This document shows, piece after piece, positions 25,015 to 35,565 of a stretch of DNA of 64,000 bases. Position numbers and translations under genes: made by a program. The DNA lies in assembly GCA_024405895.1 (NCBI GenBank), contig JAKSNW010000008.1, positions 1 through 64,000 on the forward strand. Direction: 5' to 3'. This DNA comes from Paludibacteraceae bacterium. GTDB lineage: Bacteria > Bacteroidota > Bacteroidia > Bacteroidales > Paludibacteraceae. The notes under the pieces are model-generated. The model did no database searches. It was not told the DNA's origin and saw only the letters and a program-made list of their open reading frames with translations. Positions within the stretch are counted from its first letter, which is position 1, and every line of letters starts with the position of its first letter.

Positions 25015-25402
25015 AGCTTACTTATTTGGAGCGCAAAGATACAACAATCTCTTTGATTGAAACGCGTGTTTTCAAACCGATTTGCAAATTGCGAATTGCC
25101 GCAGAATTTGCGGAAAAACTCGGACAAAAAATGCTGTTGAAAACTTCGACTCGATGCTTTTTCATACCGTTTTTCGCTTTCAGGAAAATAAAAATCCATT
25201 TTGTTGACTCGGTTTCCATGACGGAAAAATTCGACACGAAAAATCTTTTCTCTCGCGCGCACGTATATTATATATAGTATAATATCAGCAAGTAAGCATT
25301 TCCGGGAAAAAAGAAATGTCGAATAAATGACCGCAGAAACATGACAAAAATGGCTGTTGAGAAAACAAAAATTCCGACGTAAAAATAAAATAATCAGCAT
25401 AC
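25015..25402. other. AT-rich gap between gph and rpsL
   Basis: Apart from the gph -7 element at its left end and the rpsL promoter just beyond it, I see no gene here. The open frames are low-complexity and unrelated to known families. Confidence 0.5.
25034..25041 (-). promoter_or_regulatory. -7 element of gph
   Basis: TATCTTTG on the minus strand, ending 19 bases before the ATG at 25014. Confidence 0.5.
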
Positions 25403-25433
25403 TTGTGTAATTGAAAATAATGTTGTAACTTTG
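25403..25433 (+). promoter_or_regulatory. Main promoter of the ribosomal superoperon
   Basis: TTG (25403-25405), 20-base spacer, TAACTTTG (25426-25433). The leader to rpsL at 25480 would be about 42 nt. Confidence 0.75.
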
Positions 25434-25479
25434 CAGCCCAAATTATAGCATAAACTATCGTTAAACTAAACAAGAAAAA

Positions 25480-25857
25480 ATGCCAACAATTCAGCAACTA
25501 GTTAGAAAAGGCAGATTGACTCTTGAGGATAAGAGTAAATCACCTGCGTTGGATTCATGCCCACAACGTCGTGGCGTTTGTGTTCGCGTGTACACAACTA
25601 CTCCTAAAAAGCCTAACTCGGCTATGCGTAAGGTAGCTCGTGTCCGCTTGACAAACTCTAAAGAAGTGAATGCCTACATCCCAGGCGAAGGTCACAACTT
25701 GCAAGAACACTCAATCGTAATGGTTCGTGGTGGTCGTGTAAAAGACCTCCCAGGTGTTCGTTATCACATCGTTCGTGGTACATTGGATACTGCCGGTGTT
25801 ACTTCACGTACTCAACGTCGCTCCAAATACGGCGCAAAACGTCCTAAGAAAAAATAA
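25480..25857 (+). CDS. rpsL: 30S ribosomal protein S12
   Basis: A 125-residue decoding-centre protein. [19 protein letters not shown] and [10 protein letters not shown] are the universally conserved S12 segments that contact helices 18, 27 and 44 of 16S rRNA. The lysine in TPKKPNS, a site of streptomycin resistance changes, is wild type. It is first in the superoperon behind a complete promoter. A 154-bp gap with a hairpin separates it from rpsG. Confidence 0.98.
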   Translation: MPTIQQLVRKGRLTLEDKSKSPALDSCPQRRGVCVRVYTTTPKKPNSAMRKVARVRLTNSKEVNAYIPGEGHNLQEHSIVMVRGGRVKDLPGVRYHIVRGTLDTAGVTSRTQRRSKYGAKRPKKK

Positions 25858-25925
25858 TCTTAGATAACAGCGACAAACACAATCCCTTTTCAACAAAAAC
25901 AACGTAACTCAGTTTTTGATTATTG

Positions 25926-25974
25926 GTCTTGATAAAGGTTGAGTAAATGGTCCCGATGGGGACACGTTGAAGAC
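25926..25974 (+). promoter_or_regulatory. Structured rpsL-rpsG intercistronic RNA
   Basis: GTCCC (25950-25954) pairs with GGGAC (25959-25963), enclosed by GTCTT (25926-25930) with AAGAC (25970-25974). In Escherichia coli S7 represses through this same intercistronic gap; the equivalence here is inference. Confidence 0.4.
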
Positions 25975-26011
25975 AGAACAGCCAAGGCAAAAACGCAATT
26001 TTAATTAACAA

Positions 26012-26488
26012 ATGAGAAAAGCAACTCCAAAAAAACGTACGATTCTTCCAGATCCCGTTTTTAATGAAGTTATGGTTACGAAATTCGTAAACCATTTGAT
26101 GTATGACGGTAAGAAGAGCATTGCTTACAGCATCTTCTATTCAGCTCTCGAAGCAGTTTCTAATAAACTCCCTAACGAGGACAAGAGCGCTTTGGAGATC
26201 TGGAAAAAAGCTCTCGAGAACGTAACACCACAAGTGGAGGTTAAATCACGTCGTATCGGCGGCGCTACCTTCCAGGTGCCAACTGAGATTCGCCCAGACC
26301 GTAAAGAGGCTATCTCAATGAAAAACCTCATCAACTTCGCTCGCAAACGCTCTGGCCGCACAATGGCTGAGAAACTTGCAGCTGAAATCGTTGATGGTTA
26401 CAACAACCAAGGCGGTGCTTTCAAACGTAAAGAGGAAATCCACCGCATGGCAGAGGCTAACCGTGCTTTCGCACACTTCCGCTTCTAA
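26012..26488 (+). CDS. rpsG: 30S ribosomal protein S7
   Basis: A 158-residue primary assembly protein of the 30S head. [19 protein letters not shown] is the family N-terminus, [19 protein letters not shown] the central conserved part, and [20 protein letters not shown] the C-terminus that reaches the E site. Length is as usual in Bacteroidota. It lies between the structured gap after rpsL and fusA. Confidence 0.98.
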   Translation: MRKATPKKRTILPDPVFNEVMVTKFVNHLMYDGKKSIAYSIFYSALEAVSNKLPNEDKSALEIWKKALENVTPQVEVKSRRIGGATFQVPTEIRPDRKEAISMKNLINFARKRSGRTMAEKLAAEIVDGYNNQGGAFKRKEEIHRMAEANRAFAHFRF

Positions 26489-26534
26489 TCCATAATTTAA
26501 TTCTCGGTTTATACATCTTTAATAAACAAAGAAA

Positions 26535-28649
26535 ATGGCTAAGCAAGATTTGCAATATACCCGCAACTTCGGTATCATGGCCCACATCGATGCTGGTAAA
26601 ACAACCACATCAGAGCGTATCCTGTTCTACACAGGTAAAACTCACAAGATCGGCGAGGTACACGAAGGTGCAGCTACCATGGACTGGATGGCTCAGGAGC
26701 AAGAGCGTGGTATCACCATCACCTCTGCTGCTACCACAGCTTACTGGACATGGAACAATAATAAATATAAGTTCAACTTGATTGACACTCCGGGTCACGT
26801 TGACTTCACCGCTGAGGTTGAACGTTCACTCCGTGTATTGGACGGCGCCGTTGCAACATACTGCGCAGTAGGTGGTGTAGAACCACAGTCTGAGACCGTA
26901 TGGCGTCAAGCTGACAAATATAACGTTCCACGTATCGGCTACGTAAACAAAATGGACCGTTCTGGCGCTGACTTCTTCGAAGTAGTTCGCCAAATGAAAG
27001 ACATCCTCGGCGCTAACCCAGTGCCAGTTGTTATTCCTATCGGTTCAGAAGAAAACTTCAAAGGCGTAGTTGACCTCGTGAAAATGAAAGCTATCCTCTG
27101 GCACGACGAGACCATGGGTGCTCAATATGACGTTGAGGACATTCCTGCAGAACTCGTTGACGAGGCAGAAGAATGGCGTGGCAAAATGCTCGAGACCGTA
27201 GCAGAATATGACGACGCTTTGATGGAGAAATTCTTCGACGATCCTTCAACAATCACCGAAGAAGAAGTGCTCCGTGCTCTCCGTGCTGCTACTTGCGCTC
27301 TCGCTTGCACCCCAATGCTCTGCGGCTCTTCATTCAAAAACAAAGGTGTACAAACACTCCTTGACTACGTTTGCGCATTCTTGCCTTCACCACTTGACAC
27401 TCCTTCAATCGAGGGTACAAACCCAGACTCAGAAGAAGTTGTTGTTCGTCACCCATCAGAGGACGAGCCAACAAGTGCTTTGGCATTCAAAATCGCAACC
27501 GACCCATACGTAGGCCGTTTGACATTTATCCGTGTGTACTCAGGTCACGTAGACGCTGGTTCATACGTATTCAATAGCCGCTCAGGCAAGAAAGAACGTG
27601 TATCACGTTTGTTCCAAATGCACTCAAACCACCAAAACCCTGTAGAGGTAATCGGTGCTGGTGATATCGGCGCTGTTGTTGGTTTGAAAGACGTACGCAC
27701 CGGTGATACCCTCTGCGCTGAGGATGCACCAATCGTACTCGAGTCAATGGAATTCCCTGATCCAGTTATCGGTATCGCTGTTGAGCCAAAAACTCAGAGC
27801 GACCTTGATAAACTCGGCATCGGCTTGGCTAAATTGGCTGAAGAGGACCCAACCTTCACCGTTAAAACCGACGAGCAAAGCGGTCAAACCGTTATCTCAG
27901 GTATGGGTGAGCTTCACTTGGAAATCATTATCGACCGTCTGAAACGTGAGTTTAAGGTTGAATGTAACCAAGGTCGTCCTCAAGTTAACTACAAAGAGGC
28001 TATCACACGTACCGTTGATCACCGCGAGGTTTATAAGAAACAATCTGGTGGTCGTGGTAAATTCGCTGATATCATCGTTAAGATTGGTCCGAAAGACGAA
28101 AACTTCGAAGGCTCACTTCAATTCGTTGACGAAGTTAAAGGTGGTAACGTACCTAAGGAATTCATCCCTTCAGTACAAAAAGGCTTCCAAGCTGCTATGC
28201 GTAACGGCGTCTTGGCTGGCTTCCCACTCGACAGCTTGAAAGTTACTCTCGTCGATGGTTCATTCCACCCAGTTGACTCTGACCAATTGTCATTCGAAAT
28301 CTGCGCACAGATCGCATTCAAGACCGCTTGTGCTAAAGCTAAACCAGTGCTTCTCGAGCCTATCATGAAACTCGAGGTTGTAACTCCAGAGGAGAGCATG
28401 GGTGACGTAATCGGCGACTTGAACAAACGTCGTGGTCAGGTAGAAGGCATGGAGTCAAGCCGTAGTGGTGCACGTATCGTAAAAGCAAAAGTTCCATTGG
28501 CTGAACTCTTCGGCTATGTAACAGCTCTTCGTACCATCACTTCAGGTCGTGCTACTTCATCAATGGAATTCAGCCACTATGCTGAGGTTTCATCAGCCAT
28601 TGCAAAAGCAGTGCTGACAGAAGCTAAGGGACACGTTGAACTCCTCTAA
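26535..28649 (+). CDS. fusA: Elongation factor G
   Basis: A 704-residue translocase GTPase. Domain I has the P-loop [10 protein letters not shown] (residues about 17-26), the switch I segment [19 protein letters not shown] and NKMDRSGAD. Domains II to V follow, with [10 protein letters not shown] at the start of domain III and [13 protein letters not shown] near the end. It is a canonical EF-G rather than an EF-G2 or a TetM-type paralogue. It sits in the str position between rpsG and rpsJ; tuf is not present here. A 143-bp gap with three hairpins follows. Confidence 0.98.
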   Translation: MAKQDLQYTRNFGIMAHIDAGKTTTSERILFYTGKTHKIGEVHEGAATMDWMAQEQERGITITSAATTAYWTWNNNKYKFNLIDTPGHVDFTAEVERSLRVLDGAVATYCAVGGVEPQSETVWRQADKYNVPRIGYVNKMDRSGADFFEVVRQMKDILGANPVPVVIPIGSEENFKGVVDLVKMKAILWHDETMGAQYDVEDIPAELVDEAEEWRGKMLETVAEYDDALMEKFFDDPSTITEEEVLRALRAATCALACTPMLCGSSFKNKGVQTLLDYVCAFLPSPLDTPSIEGTNPDSEEVVVRHPSEDEPTSALAFKIATDPYVGRLTFIRVYSGHVDAGSYVFNSRSGKKERVSRLFQMHSNHQNPVEVIGAGDIGAVVGLKDVRTGDTLCAEDAPIVLESMEFPDPVIGIAVEPKTQSDLDKLGIGLAKLAEEDPTFTVKTDEQSGQTVISGMGELHLEIIIDRLKREFKVECNQGRPQVNYKEAITRTVDHREVYKKQSGGRGKFADIIVKIGPKDENFEGSLQFVDEVKGGNVPKEFIPSVQKGFQAAMRNGVLAGFPLDSLKVTLVDGSFHPVDSDQLSFEICAQIAFKTACAKAKPVLLEPIMKLEVVTPEESMGDVIGDLNKRRGQVEGMESSRSGARIVKAKVPLAELFGYVTALRTITSGRATSSMEFSHYAEVSSAIAKAVLTEAKGHVELL

Positions 28650-28668
28650 TAAGCATAACCAAACAAGC

Positions 28669-28758
28669 CCGCAGACCTTGCAAAATAGGTCTGTGGACTT
28701 TGTTGCGTAACAAAGAAATGTAGGTCCCTACTCAATTAGCATACGACTCTTAATTGAG
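28669..28758 (+). promoter_or_regulatory. Three-hairpin leader upstream of rpsJ
   Basis: Consecutive stems: 28669-28678 with 28687-28696 (one G:T), 28698-28704 with 28709-28715, and 28731-28738 with 28751-28758. No TAnnTTTG promoter is present. It is placed where S10-operon leaders occur in other bacteria and could bind a ribosomal protein. Confidence 0.45.
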
Positions 28759-28792
28759 TGGACATACAATAATATAAATAAACTAAAACACA

Positions 28793-29098
28793 ATGAGTCA
28801 AAAAATTAGAATTAAACTCAAGTCTTACGACTACAACTTGGTTGACAAATCAGCCGAGAAAATCGTACGCACTGTAAAAGCTACAGGCGCTGTAGTAAGC
28901 GGTCCAATTCCACTGCCTACTCACAAACGTATTTTCACAGTAAACCGTTCAACATTCGTAAACAAAAAATCACGTGAGCAATTCCAGTTGTCATCTTACA
29001 AACGTTTGATCGACATCTATGGTTCAACCGCTCAAACCGTTGATTCTTTGATGAAACTCGAATTGCCAAGCGGTGTTGAAGTAGAAATCAAAGTGTAG
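28793..29098 (+). CDS. rpsJ: 30S ribosomal protein S10
   Basis: A 101-residue protein of the 30S head, also NusE in antitermination. [28 protein letters not shown] and [28 protein letters not shown] are diagnostic, the latter being the extended loop. It heads the S10 block and is followed by a GUGA-tetraloop hairpin before rplC. Confidence 0.98.
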   Translation: MSQKIRIKLKSYDYNLVDKSAEKIVRTVKATGAVVSGPIPLPTHKRIFTVNRSTFVNKKSREQFQLSSYKRLIDIYGSTAQTVDSLMKLELPSGVEVEIKV

Positions 29099-29141
29099 TA
29101 TAACTAAGAACTACTGTATTTAATTCACAATTGAACAAAAT

Positions 29142-29162
29142 GCCCCTGCGTGAGCAGGTGGC
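29142..29162 (+). promoter_or_regulatory. GUGA-tetraloop hairpin before rplC
   Basis: An 8-bp stem (29142-29149 with 29154-29162) with one bulged base and the GNRA-type loop GTGA. It lies 27 bases upstream of the rplC ATG with no T-run, so it is not a terminator; it may be a protein-binding or translational control element. Confidence 0.4.
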
Positions 29163-29189
29163 GCAACAATACTTAAAACAATATTTGAA

Positions 29190-29807
29190 ATGCCAGGATT
29201 AATTGGAAAAAAAATCGGAATGACTTCCGTTTTCAGTGCTGAGGGCAAAAACATGCCATGCACTGTTATTGAAGTAGGTCCTTGCGTTGTTACTCAAATC
29301 AAATCCTTGGAGAAGGACGGTTATGAGGCTGTGCAACTTGGTTTCATGGAAAAAACTGAGAAACACACCAACAAAGCTGAAAAAGGCCATTTTGAAAAGG
29401 CTGGAGTAACACCAAGAAGACACTTGGTTGAGTTCAAAGGTTTCGCACAAGAATTGAATTTGGGCGATGTAATCAACGTTGATTTCTTCACTGAAGAAGA
29501 CTTCGTTGACGTAATCGGAACTTCTAAAGGTAGAGGTTTCCAAGGCGTAGTTCACCGTCATGGTTTCGGTGGTGTGGGTCAAATCACACACGGCCAATCT
29601 GACCGTCAACGCGCTCCAGGTTCACTGGGCGGATCTTCTTACCCTTCAAGGGTATTTAAAGGAATGCGCATGGCAGGTAGAATGGGCAACGACCGCGTTA
29701 CCGTTCAAAACCTCCAGGTTATCAAAGTAATTCCTGAACATAATTTGTTGATGGTGAAAGGATCTGTTCCTGGAGCCAAAGGTTCAATCGTAATAATTGA
29801 GAAGTAA
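29190..29807 (+). CDS. rplC: 50S ribosomal protein L3
   Basis: A 205-residue large-subunit assembly protein. [15 protein letters not shown] opens it, and the long extension toward the peptidyl transferase centre is seen as [17 protein letters not shown] and [15 protein letters not shown], including the conserved glutamine that is methylated in some bacteria. Its stop overlaps the rplD start by one base, so the two are translationally coupled. Confidence 0.98.
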   Translation: MPGLIGKKIGMTSVFSAEGKNMPCTVIEVGPCVVTQIKSLEKDGYEAVQLGFMEKTEKHTNKAEKGHFEKAGVTPRRHLVEFKGFAQELNLGDVINVDFFTEEDFVDVIGTSKGRGFQGVVHRHGFGGVGQITHGQSDRQRAPGSLGGSSYPSRVFKGMRMAGRMGNDRVTVQNLQVIKVIPEHNLLMVKGSVPGAKGSIVIIEK

Positions 29808-30436
29808 TGGAACTGAGCGTATATAACATCAAAGGTGAAGATACCGGCAGAAAAGTTGCTTTGAATGATGCTGTATTCGGCATTGAGCCAAATCAGCACG
29901 CAATGTATCTCGACGTAAAACAATTCCTTGCTAACCAACGCCAAGGTACACACAAATCAAAACAACGTAGCGAAGTTTCTGGTTCTACTCGCAAACTTGG
30001 TCGTCAAAAAGGCGGCGGCGGTGCACGTCGTGGTGATATCAACTCACCAGTATTGGTAGGCGGTGGTCGCGTATTCGGTCCTGTACCACGTGACTATAGC
30101 TTCAAATTGAACCGCAAACTCAAACAATTGGCACGTAAATCAGCTTTCTCAGCAAAAGCTCAAGCTAACGAAATTACCGTTATCGACGCATTTGCTTTCG
30201 AAGCTCCTAAAACCAAAGAGATGGCTGCTGTAATGAACAGCCTCAAATTGGCAGAAAAAAAGTGCTTAATTGTTTTGCCAGAAGCAGATAAAAACGTATA
30301 TTTGTCAGTCCGCAATATGCCAAAAGTAGACGTAATAACAGCTTCAGAATTAAATACTTATAAAATTCTGAACTGCTCTGTTTTGGTTATGTTGGAGGGT
30401 ACAATTGACGCTATTAACAACCACTTTAACGCATAG
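29807..30436 (+). CDS. rplD: 50S ribosomal protein L4
   Basis: A 209-residue protein lining the exit tunnel. The tunnel loop is visible as [19 protein letters not shown] and [10 protein letters not shown], followed by [13 protein letters not shown]. In gammaproteobacteria L4 represses the S10 operon; whether it acts here on the rpsJ leader is not known. ATG overlaps the rplC stop by one base. Confidence 0.98.
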   Translation: MELSVYNIKGEDTGRKVALNDAVFGIEPNQHAMYLDVKQFLANQRQGTHKSKQRSEVSGSTRKLGRQKGGGGARRGDINSPVLVGGGRVFGPVPRDYSFKLNRKLKQLARKSAFSAKAQANEITVIDAFAFEAPKTKEMAAVMNSLKLAEKKCLIVLPEADKNVYLSVRNMPKVDVITASELNTYKILNCSVLVMLEGTIDAINNHFNA

Positions 30437-30447
30437 GAGATCATTTT

Positions 30448-30738
30448 ATGAGTATCATTTTGAAACCAATCGTTACCGAAAAGATGACCTCTATCACCGA
30501 GAAGTCTGGTCGTGTAGCTTTTCGTGTTGCTGCTAATGCAAACAAAGTAGAGATCAAGAAAGAAGTTGAGAAACTCTACAATGTAACAGTTGTAGCAGTG
30601 AACACAATCAACGTTCATGGTAAAAGAAAGAGTCGCTATACAAAAGCTGGCTTGATCGAAGGCCGCATGCCTTCATACAAGAAAGCTATTGTTACTTTGA
30701 AAGAAGGCGACGCTATCGATTTTTATAGTAATATTTAA
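30448..30738 (+). CDS. rplW: 50S ribosomal protein L23
   Basis: A 96-residue protein at the tunnel exit, docking site for trigger factor and SRP. IILKPIVTEKMTSITEK and VNTINVHGKRKSRYTKAGLIEGRMPSYKKAIVTL are characteristic. Normal length; 11 bp after rplD. Confidence 0.97.
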   Translation: MSIILKPIVTEKMTSITEKSGRVAFRVAANANKVEIKKEVEKLYNVTVVAVNTINVHGKRKSRYTKAGLIEGRMPSYKKAIVTLKEGDAIDFYSNI

Positions 30739-30752
30739 GCTCTCATAAATAA

Positions 30753-31577
30753 ATGGGTGTACGTAAATTTAGTCCTGCAACGCCAGGACAAAGGCACAAG
30801 ATTATTGGCACATTTGAAGAAATTACCACAAATGTACCAGAGAAATCTCTCGTGGCTGGCTTCGGCAAAACCGGTGGTCGCAACAACACTGGTAAAATGA
30901 CCATGCGCTACATCGGTGGCGGTCACAAGAGAAAATATAGGGTAATAGATTTTAAAAGAGCTAAGGCTGGCGTTCCTGCCGTAGTAAAAAGCATCGAGTA
31001 CGATCCTAACCGTTCTGCTCGCATCGCTTTGCTTTACTATGTAGACGGTGAGAAAAGCTACATCTTGGCTCCGAACGGCTTGCAGGTTGGACAAACTGTA
31101 GTGTCTGGCGCAGAAGCTGCTCCTGAAGTTGGTAACGCACTCCCAATGGAAAATATTCCACTTGGTACATACGTTCACAACATGGAGCTCCATCCAGGTC
31201 AAGGCGCAACATTGGTTCGTTCTGCTGGTGTTTTCGCTCAAATTACTTCAAGAGACGGCAAGTACGTAATTGTGAAACTCCCTTCAGGTGAGACTCGCAA
31301 AATCCTTGGCACTTGCATGGCTACTGTAGGTGTAGTGAGCAACGCTGACCACTCACTTGAGAAATCAGGTAAAGCAGGTCGCTCACGCTGGTTGGGTCGT
31401 CGTCCACGTAACCGTGGTGTTGCAATGAACCCTGTTGATCACCCAATGGGTGGTGGTGAAGGTCGTGCATCAGGCGGACATCCACGTTCACGCAAAGGCT
31501 TGTTGGCAAAAGGTAAGAAGACCCGCACACCAAAGAAGCCATCAAATCAATACATCATTGAGAGAAGAAGTAAATAA
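30753..31577 (+). CDS. rplB: 50S ribosomal protein L2
   Basis: A 274-residue primary rRNA-binding protein needed for subunit joining and peptidyl transfer. Conserved segments run in order from [22 protein letters not shown] through [14 protein letters not shown] to the highly conserved [19 protein letters not shown] near the C-terminus, which includes the functionally essential histidine. Standard length. Confidence 0.98.
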   Translation: MGVRKFSPATPGQRHKIIGTFEEITTNVPEKSLVAGFGKTGGRNNTGKMTMRYIGGGHKRKYRVIDFKRAKAGVPAVVKSIEYDPNRSARIALLYYVDGEKSYILAPNGLQVGQTVVSGAEAAPEVGNALPMENIPLGTYVHNMELHPGQGATLVRSAGVFAQITSRDGKYVIVKLPSGETRKILGTCMATVGVVSNADHSLEKSGKAGRSRWLGRRPRNRGVAMNPVDHPMGGGEGRASGGHPRSRKGLLAKGKKTRTPKKPSNQYIIERRSK

Positions 31578-31596
31578 TTAAAGAGTAGAAATTAAT

Positions 31597-31863
31597 ATGA
31601 GTCGTTCATTAAAAAAAGGCCCGTACATCAACTTGAAACTGGAAAAGAAGGTTCTGGCCATGAATGAAAGCGGTAAGAAAGTCGCTATCAAAACTTGGGC
31701 TCGTGCTTCTATGATATCTCCAGATTTTGTGGGACATACTATCGCAGTTCATAATGGCAACAAGTTTATCCCTGTATATATCACAGAAAATATGGTAGGT
31801 CATAAACTTGGCGAATTCTCGCCCACTCGCATGTTCCGCGGTCACGCTGGTAATAAGAAGTAA
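31597..31863 (+). CDS. rpsS: 30S ribosomal protein S19
   Basis: An 88-residue protein of the 30S head close to bridge B1a. [40 protein letters not shown] and [20 protein letters not shown] are canonical. Sits between rplB and rplV. Confidence 0.98.
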   Translation: MSRSLKKGPYINLKLEKKVLAMNESGKKVAIKTWARASMISPDFVGHTIAVHNGNKFIPVYITENMVGHKLGEFSPTRMFRGHAGNKK

Positions 31864-31907
31864 TGTGAGGCGTCTTATTGTTTAATGTAGAAATTTAAAG
31901 AATAAAC

Positions 31908-32339
31908 ATGGGTAAGAGAAAAACAGAGTACGCCAATCAAATGAAAGAGGCGCGCAAACATGTATATTTTGCAAAAATGAATGATGTACCCACCTCTCCT
32001 CGCAAAATGCGTCTCATCGCTGATATGATTCGCGGCGTTGAGGTAAACAAAGCGTTGGGTATGTTGAGATATTCAAAGAAAGAAGCTTCACGCACTATGG
32101 AAAAACTCCTCAGAAGCGCAATCGCTAACTGGGAAGTTAAAACCGAGAGCAAAATGGATGAGGCAACATTGTTCGTAACCAAAGTCTTCGTTGACTGCGG
32201 CCGCACATTGAAACGTCTCCGTCCAGCTCCACAAGGCCGTGGCTACCGCGTTCGTAAACGTTCTAACCACGTAACCATCTTCGTTGACACCAAAGAAGTG
32301 GTTAAGCCAGAAGCTAATGTAAAACCAGTAAACGAATAG
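31908..32339 (+). CDS. rplV: 50S ribosomal protein L22
   Basis: A 143-residue tunnel protein with the beta-hairpin [21 protein letters not shown], where macrolide resistance changes can arise. It is longer than the roughly 110 residues of the Escherichia coli protein because of N- and C-terminal extensions usual in Bacteroidota (tail [14 protein letters not shown]). Followed 7 bp later by rpsC. Confidence 0.97.
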   Translation: MGKRKTEYANQMKEARKHVYFAKMNDVPTSPRKMRLIADMIRGVEVNKALGMLRYSKKEASRTMEKLLRSAIANWEVKTESKMDEATLFVTKVFVDCGRTLKRLRPAPQGRGYRVRKRSNHVTIFVDTKEVVKPEANVKPVNE

Positions 32340-32346
32340 TAGCAAG

Positions 32347-33084
32347 ATGGGACAGAAAATTAATCCAATAGCCAATCGTCTTGGCATCATCCGCGGTTGG
32401 GATTCTAACTGGTATGGTGGCAAAAACTACGGTGACACCTTGCTCGAAGACAGCAAGATCAGAAAATATCTGAATACTCGTCTTGCCAAGGTAAGTCTCT
32501 CAAGAATCATCATTGAGAGAACCCTCAAACTCGTTACCATTACAGTATGTACTTCACGTCCAGGCCTCATCATCGGCAAAGGTGGTTCTGAAGTTGACAA
32601 ACTCAAGGAAGAGTTGAAGAAAATCACCGACAAGGAAGTACAAATCAATATCTACGAAATCAAACATCCAGACTTGGATGCTAACATCGTTGGTAACAAC
32701 GTTGCTAAACAGGTCGAGGGCAAAATCGCCTATCGTCGCGCTGTGAAAAAAGCTATCGCTGACACAATGAGAAGTGGTGCCGAAGGTATCAAGATTCAGT
32801 TGAGCGGTCGTTTGAATGGCGCAGAGATAGCCCGTTCAGAGATGTTTAAAGAAGGACGTACTCCACTTCACACATTCCGCGCTGACATTGACTACTGCGC
32901 TACCGAGGCTCTTACAAAAGTAGGTCTCATCGGTATCAAAGTATGGATTTGCAGAGGTGAAGTTTATGGCAAACGCGACCTTACTCCACAATTCCTTACA
33001 GAAAAAGGAAAAGGTCAGCAAAAACGCCAGGATCGCAAAGAGCGTTCAGGTCGTGGTCCTAAAGGTAGAAAAAGAAATAACTAA
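32347..33084 (+). CDS. rpsC: 30S ribosomal protein S3
   Basis: A 245-residue protein at the mRNA entry tunnel. The KH domain carries [19 protein letters not shown], and the C-terminal domain has [24 protein letters not shown] and the basic tail [19 protein letters not shown]. Normal gene order between rplV and rplP. Confidence 0.98.
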   Translation: MGQKINPIANRLGIIRGWDSNWYGGKNYGDTLLEDSKIRKYLNTRLAKVSLSRIIIERTLKLVTITVCTSRPGLIIGKGGSEVDKLKEELKKITDKEVQINIYEIKHPDLDANIVGNNVAKQVEGKIAYRRAVKKAIADTMRSGAEGIKIQLSGRLNGAEIARSEMFKEGRTPLHTFRADIDYCATEALTKVGLIGIKVWICRGEVYGKRDLTPQFLTEKGKGQQKRQDRKERSGRGPKGRKRNN

Positions 33085-33101
33085 TGTTTGAAATTTAGAC
33101 T

Positions 33102-33536
33102 ATGCTACAACCTAAGAAAACCAAATTCAGAAGACAGCAGAAAGGTCGTGCCAAAGGCGTTGCTCAACGCGGCAACCAATTGGCATACGGCTCATTTGGC
33201 ATCAAGTCTCTTCAGACAAAATGGATAACAGGCCGTCAGATTGAAGCAGCTCGTATCGCTGTAACCCGTTATATGCAACGTCAAGGTCAGATTTGGATCA
33301 GAATTTTCCCTGACAAACCAATCACCAAGAAACCTCTTGATGTTCGTATGGGTAAAGGTAAAGGTAACCCAGAAGGCTTCGTTGCTCCTGTTACACCAGG
33401 TCGTATGTTGATCGAAGTAGAGGGCGTATCTTTCGAGATTGCAAAAGAAGCACTTCGTTTGGCAGCTCAGAAATTACCTGTTACAACCAAATTCGTTGTA
33501 AGACGTGATTATGATCCTAATAACACAATAGCGTAA
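33102..33536 (+). CDS. rplP: 50S ribosomal protein L16
   Basis: A 144-residue protein near the A-site tRNA elbow. [43 protein letters not shown] and [22 protein letters not shown] are diagnostic. Located before rpmC with a 5-bp gap. Confidence 0.98.
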   Translation: MLQPKKTKFRRQQKGRAKGVAQRGNQLAYGSFGIKSLQTKWITGRQIEAARIAVTRYMQRQGQIWIRIFPDKPITKKPLDVRMGKGKGNPEGFVAPVTPGRMLIEVEGVSFEIAKEALRLAAQKLPVTTKFVVRRDYDPNNTIA

Positions 33537-33541
33537 GAGAT

Positions 33542-33733
33542 ATGAAAATTAATGAGATTAAAGAGTTAACTAACTCAGAGTTGCTCGAACGTTTGGATTC
33601 AGAAAGAGCTCAACTTACGCAAATGAAGTTGAATCATGCAATTACACCTATAGAAAACTCTTCTCTGATTAAAGAATCACGTCGTACAATCGCACGTATT
33701 CTTACAGAAATCCGTCATCGTGAACTCAACTAA
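33542..33733 (+). CDS. rpmC: 50S ribosomal protein L29
   Basis: A 63-residue two-helix protein at the tunnel exit. [21 protein letters not shown] and the arginine-rich second helix ([16 protein letters not shown]) are typical. Short gene in a tight run between rplP and rpsQ. Confidence 0.96.
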   Translation: MKINEIKELTNSELLERLDSERAQLTQMKLNHAITPIENSSLIKESRRTIARILTEIRHRELN

Positions 33734-33744
33734 AACAAACTACA

Positions 33745-34002
33745 ATGGAAGCAAGAAATCTTAGAAAAGAAAGAGTAGGTGTAGTTTCCAGCAACAAGAT
33801 GGACAAAACCATCACCGTAGCTGTGAAATGGAAAGAAAAGCATCCTATGTACGGAAAGTTCGTCAACAAGACTAAAAAATATCACGCTCACGATGAAAAG
33901 AATGAGTGCAATATCGGCGATACAGTTCGTATTATGGAGACCCGTCCTTTGAGCAAATCAAAGAGGTGGAGATTGGTAGAAATTATTGAGAGAGCTAAGT
34001 AA
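33745..34002 (+). CDS. rpsQ: 30S ribosomal protein S17
   Basis: An 85-residue OB-fold protein and early 16S binder. [21 protein letters not shown] and [42 protein letters not shown] match the family. Three bases before the rplN start. Confidence 0.97.
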   Translation: MEARNLRKERVGVVSSNKMDKTITVAVKWKEKHPMYGKFVNKTKKYHAHDEKNECNIGDTVRIMETRPLSKSKRWRLVEIIERAK

Positions 34003-34005
34003 CAT

Positions 34006-34371
34006 ATGATACAGCAAGAAACAAGACTCAGAGTAGCAGACAACAGCGGCGCAAAAGAAGTGCTCTGCATCCGCGTACTCGGTGGTACCGGCAAACGCTA
34101 TGCCACTATTGGTGACGTTATCGTAGTAGCTGTGAAAAGTGCAATCCCTTCTGGCGATGTCAAGAAAGGTTCAGTTTCTAAAGCTATTGTCGTACGCACT
34201 AAGAAAGAAATCAGACGTCAGGACGGCTCTTATATCCGTTTCGACGACAACGCATGCGTACTCGTAAACAATGCAGGTGAAATCCGCGGCAGCCGTATCT
34301 TTGGCCCTGTAGCACGTGAACTCCGCGCTACAAACATGAAGATTATCTCATTGGCACCCGAAGTTCTCTAA
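34006..34371 (+). CDS. rplN: 50S ribosomal protein L14
   Basis: A 121-residue protein at the subunit interface, binding site of Rsf[28 protein letters not shown] and the segments [20 protein letters not shown] and [13 protein letters not shown] are diagnostic. First gene of the spc block in this order. Confidence 0.98.
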   Translation: MIQQETRLRVADNSGAKEVLCIRVLGGTGKRYATIGDVIVVAVKSAIPSGDVKKGSVSKAIVVRTKKEIRRQDGSYIRFDDNACVLVNNAGEIRGSRIFGPVARELRATNMKIISLAPEVL

Positions 34372-34394
34372 TGTAGTAAAAACCGTATTTAATT

Positions 34395-34721
34395 ATGAGT
34401 AAATTGCACATCAGAAAGGGCGATATCGTCTTTGTGAATGCCGGTGAGGATAAAGGTAAAACCGGCAAAGTTCTTCGCGTGCTCGTGAAAGAACAGCGTG
34501 CCATCGTTGAGGGTGTTAACTTGGTTTCAAAAAGCACCAAGCCAAATGCCAAGAACCCACAAGGCGGCATTGTAAAACAAGAGGCTCCTATCCACATCTC
34601 AAACTTGAATGTGTTGGACCCAAAAGAGAAAAAACCAACTCGCATCGGTCGCAAAGTTGTAGACGGCAAGAATGTTCGCTACTGCAAGAAATCCGGTGAA
34701 GTATTAACAGAGGTAAAATAA
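34395..34721 (+). CDS. rplX: 50S ribosomal protein L24
   Basis: A 108-residue assembly initiator with a KOW motif ([19 protein letters not shown]) and the [20 protein letters not shown] segment. Four bases separate it from rplE. Confidence 0.97.
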   Translation: MSKLHIRKGDIVFVNAGEDKGKTGKVLRVLVKEQRAIVEGVNLVSKSTKPNAKNPQGGIVKQEAPIHISNLNVLDPKEKKPTRIGRKVVDGKNVRYCKKSGEVLTEVK

Positions 34722-34724
34722 GAA

Positions 34725-35270
34725 ATGAATACTGCAAGTTTAAAACAAGAGTACTTGGACAGAATCGTGCCTGCCTTGATGAAGGAATTCGGTTATTCAA
34801 CCGTTATGCAGGTTCCTGTTCTCGAGAAAATCGTCTTGAACCAAGGCTTGGGTATGGCTACTGCTGATAAGAAAATCATCGATACAGCCATCAACGAGAT
34901 GACTGCAATCGCTGGTCAGAAAGCTGTTGCCACTTACTCAAAGAAGGATATCTCTAACTTCAAACTTCGTAAGAAAATGCCAATCGGCGTTAGAGTAACC
35001 CTTCGTCATCAACAAATGTACGAGTTCTTGGAGCGTCTCGTTCGCGTTGCCCTCCCACGTATCCGCGACTTCAAAGGTATCGAGTCTAAGATGGACGGCC
35101 GTGGTAACTACACATTGGGTATCACCGAGCAGATTATCTTCCCTGAAATCAACATTGATAGTATCGACAAATTGTTAGGTATGAACATCACTTTCGTTAC
35201 AACAGCCAAGACCGATGAAGAGGGCTTTGCTTTGTTGCGTGAGTTTGGCTTACCTTTTAAGAAAAACTAA
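34725..35270 (+). CDS. rplE: 50S ribosomal protein L5
   Basis: A 181-residue 5S rRNA-binding protein. [14 protein letters not shown], the [22 protein letters not shown] segment and [18 protein letters not shown] are typical. It lies before the S14 gene; in Escherichia coli this junction carries the S8 repressor site, but I see no clear counterpart here. Confidence 0.98.
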   Translation: MNTASLKQEYLDRIVPALMKEFGYSTVMQVPVLEKIVLNQGLGMATADKKIIDTAINEMTAIAGQKAVATYSKKDISNFKLRKKMPIGVRVTLRHQQMYEFLERLVRVALPRIRDFKGIESKMDGRGNYTLGITEQIIFPEINIDSIDKLLGMNITFVTTAKTDEEGFALLREFGLPFKKN

Positions 35271-35276
35271 TTCAGA

Positions 35277-35546
35277 ATGGCAAAAGAGTCAATGAAAGCA
35301 CGCGAGGTAAAGCGTGCAAAGTTGGTTGCTAAGTATGCAGCAAAACGTAAAGCTATGATCGAGGCTGGCGACTACGAGGGTCTCCAGAGCCTCCCAAAGA
35401 ATGCTTGCTATGTTCGCTTGCACAACCGCAGCAAGATTTCTGGTCGTCCAAGAGGCTACATGCGTCAGTTCGGTCTTTCACGTATCGAGTTCCGCGAAAT
35501 GGCTTCACAGGGCTTAATCCCGGGTGTAAAGAAAGCTAGTTGGTAA
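35277..35546 (+). CDS. rpsN: 30S ribosomal protein S14 (zinc-free form)
   Basis: An 89-residue S14 of the long, zinc-independent type: the CxxC pairs of the short form are replaced and only one cysteine remains ([22 protein letters not shown]). [15 protein letters not shown] is the canonical end. An unusual 105-bp gap with a tRNA-like segment follows before rpsH. Confidence 0.97.
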   Translation: MAKESMKAREVKRAKLVAKYAAKRKAMIEAGDYEGLQSLPKNACYVRLHNRSKISGRPRGYMRQFGLSRIEFREMASQGLIPGVKKASW

Positions 35547-35565
35547 ACTTAACATCCAATCGATA

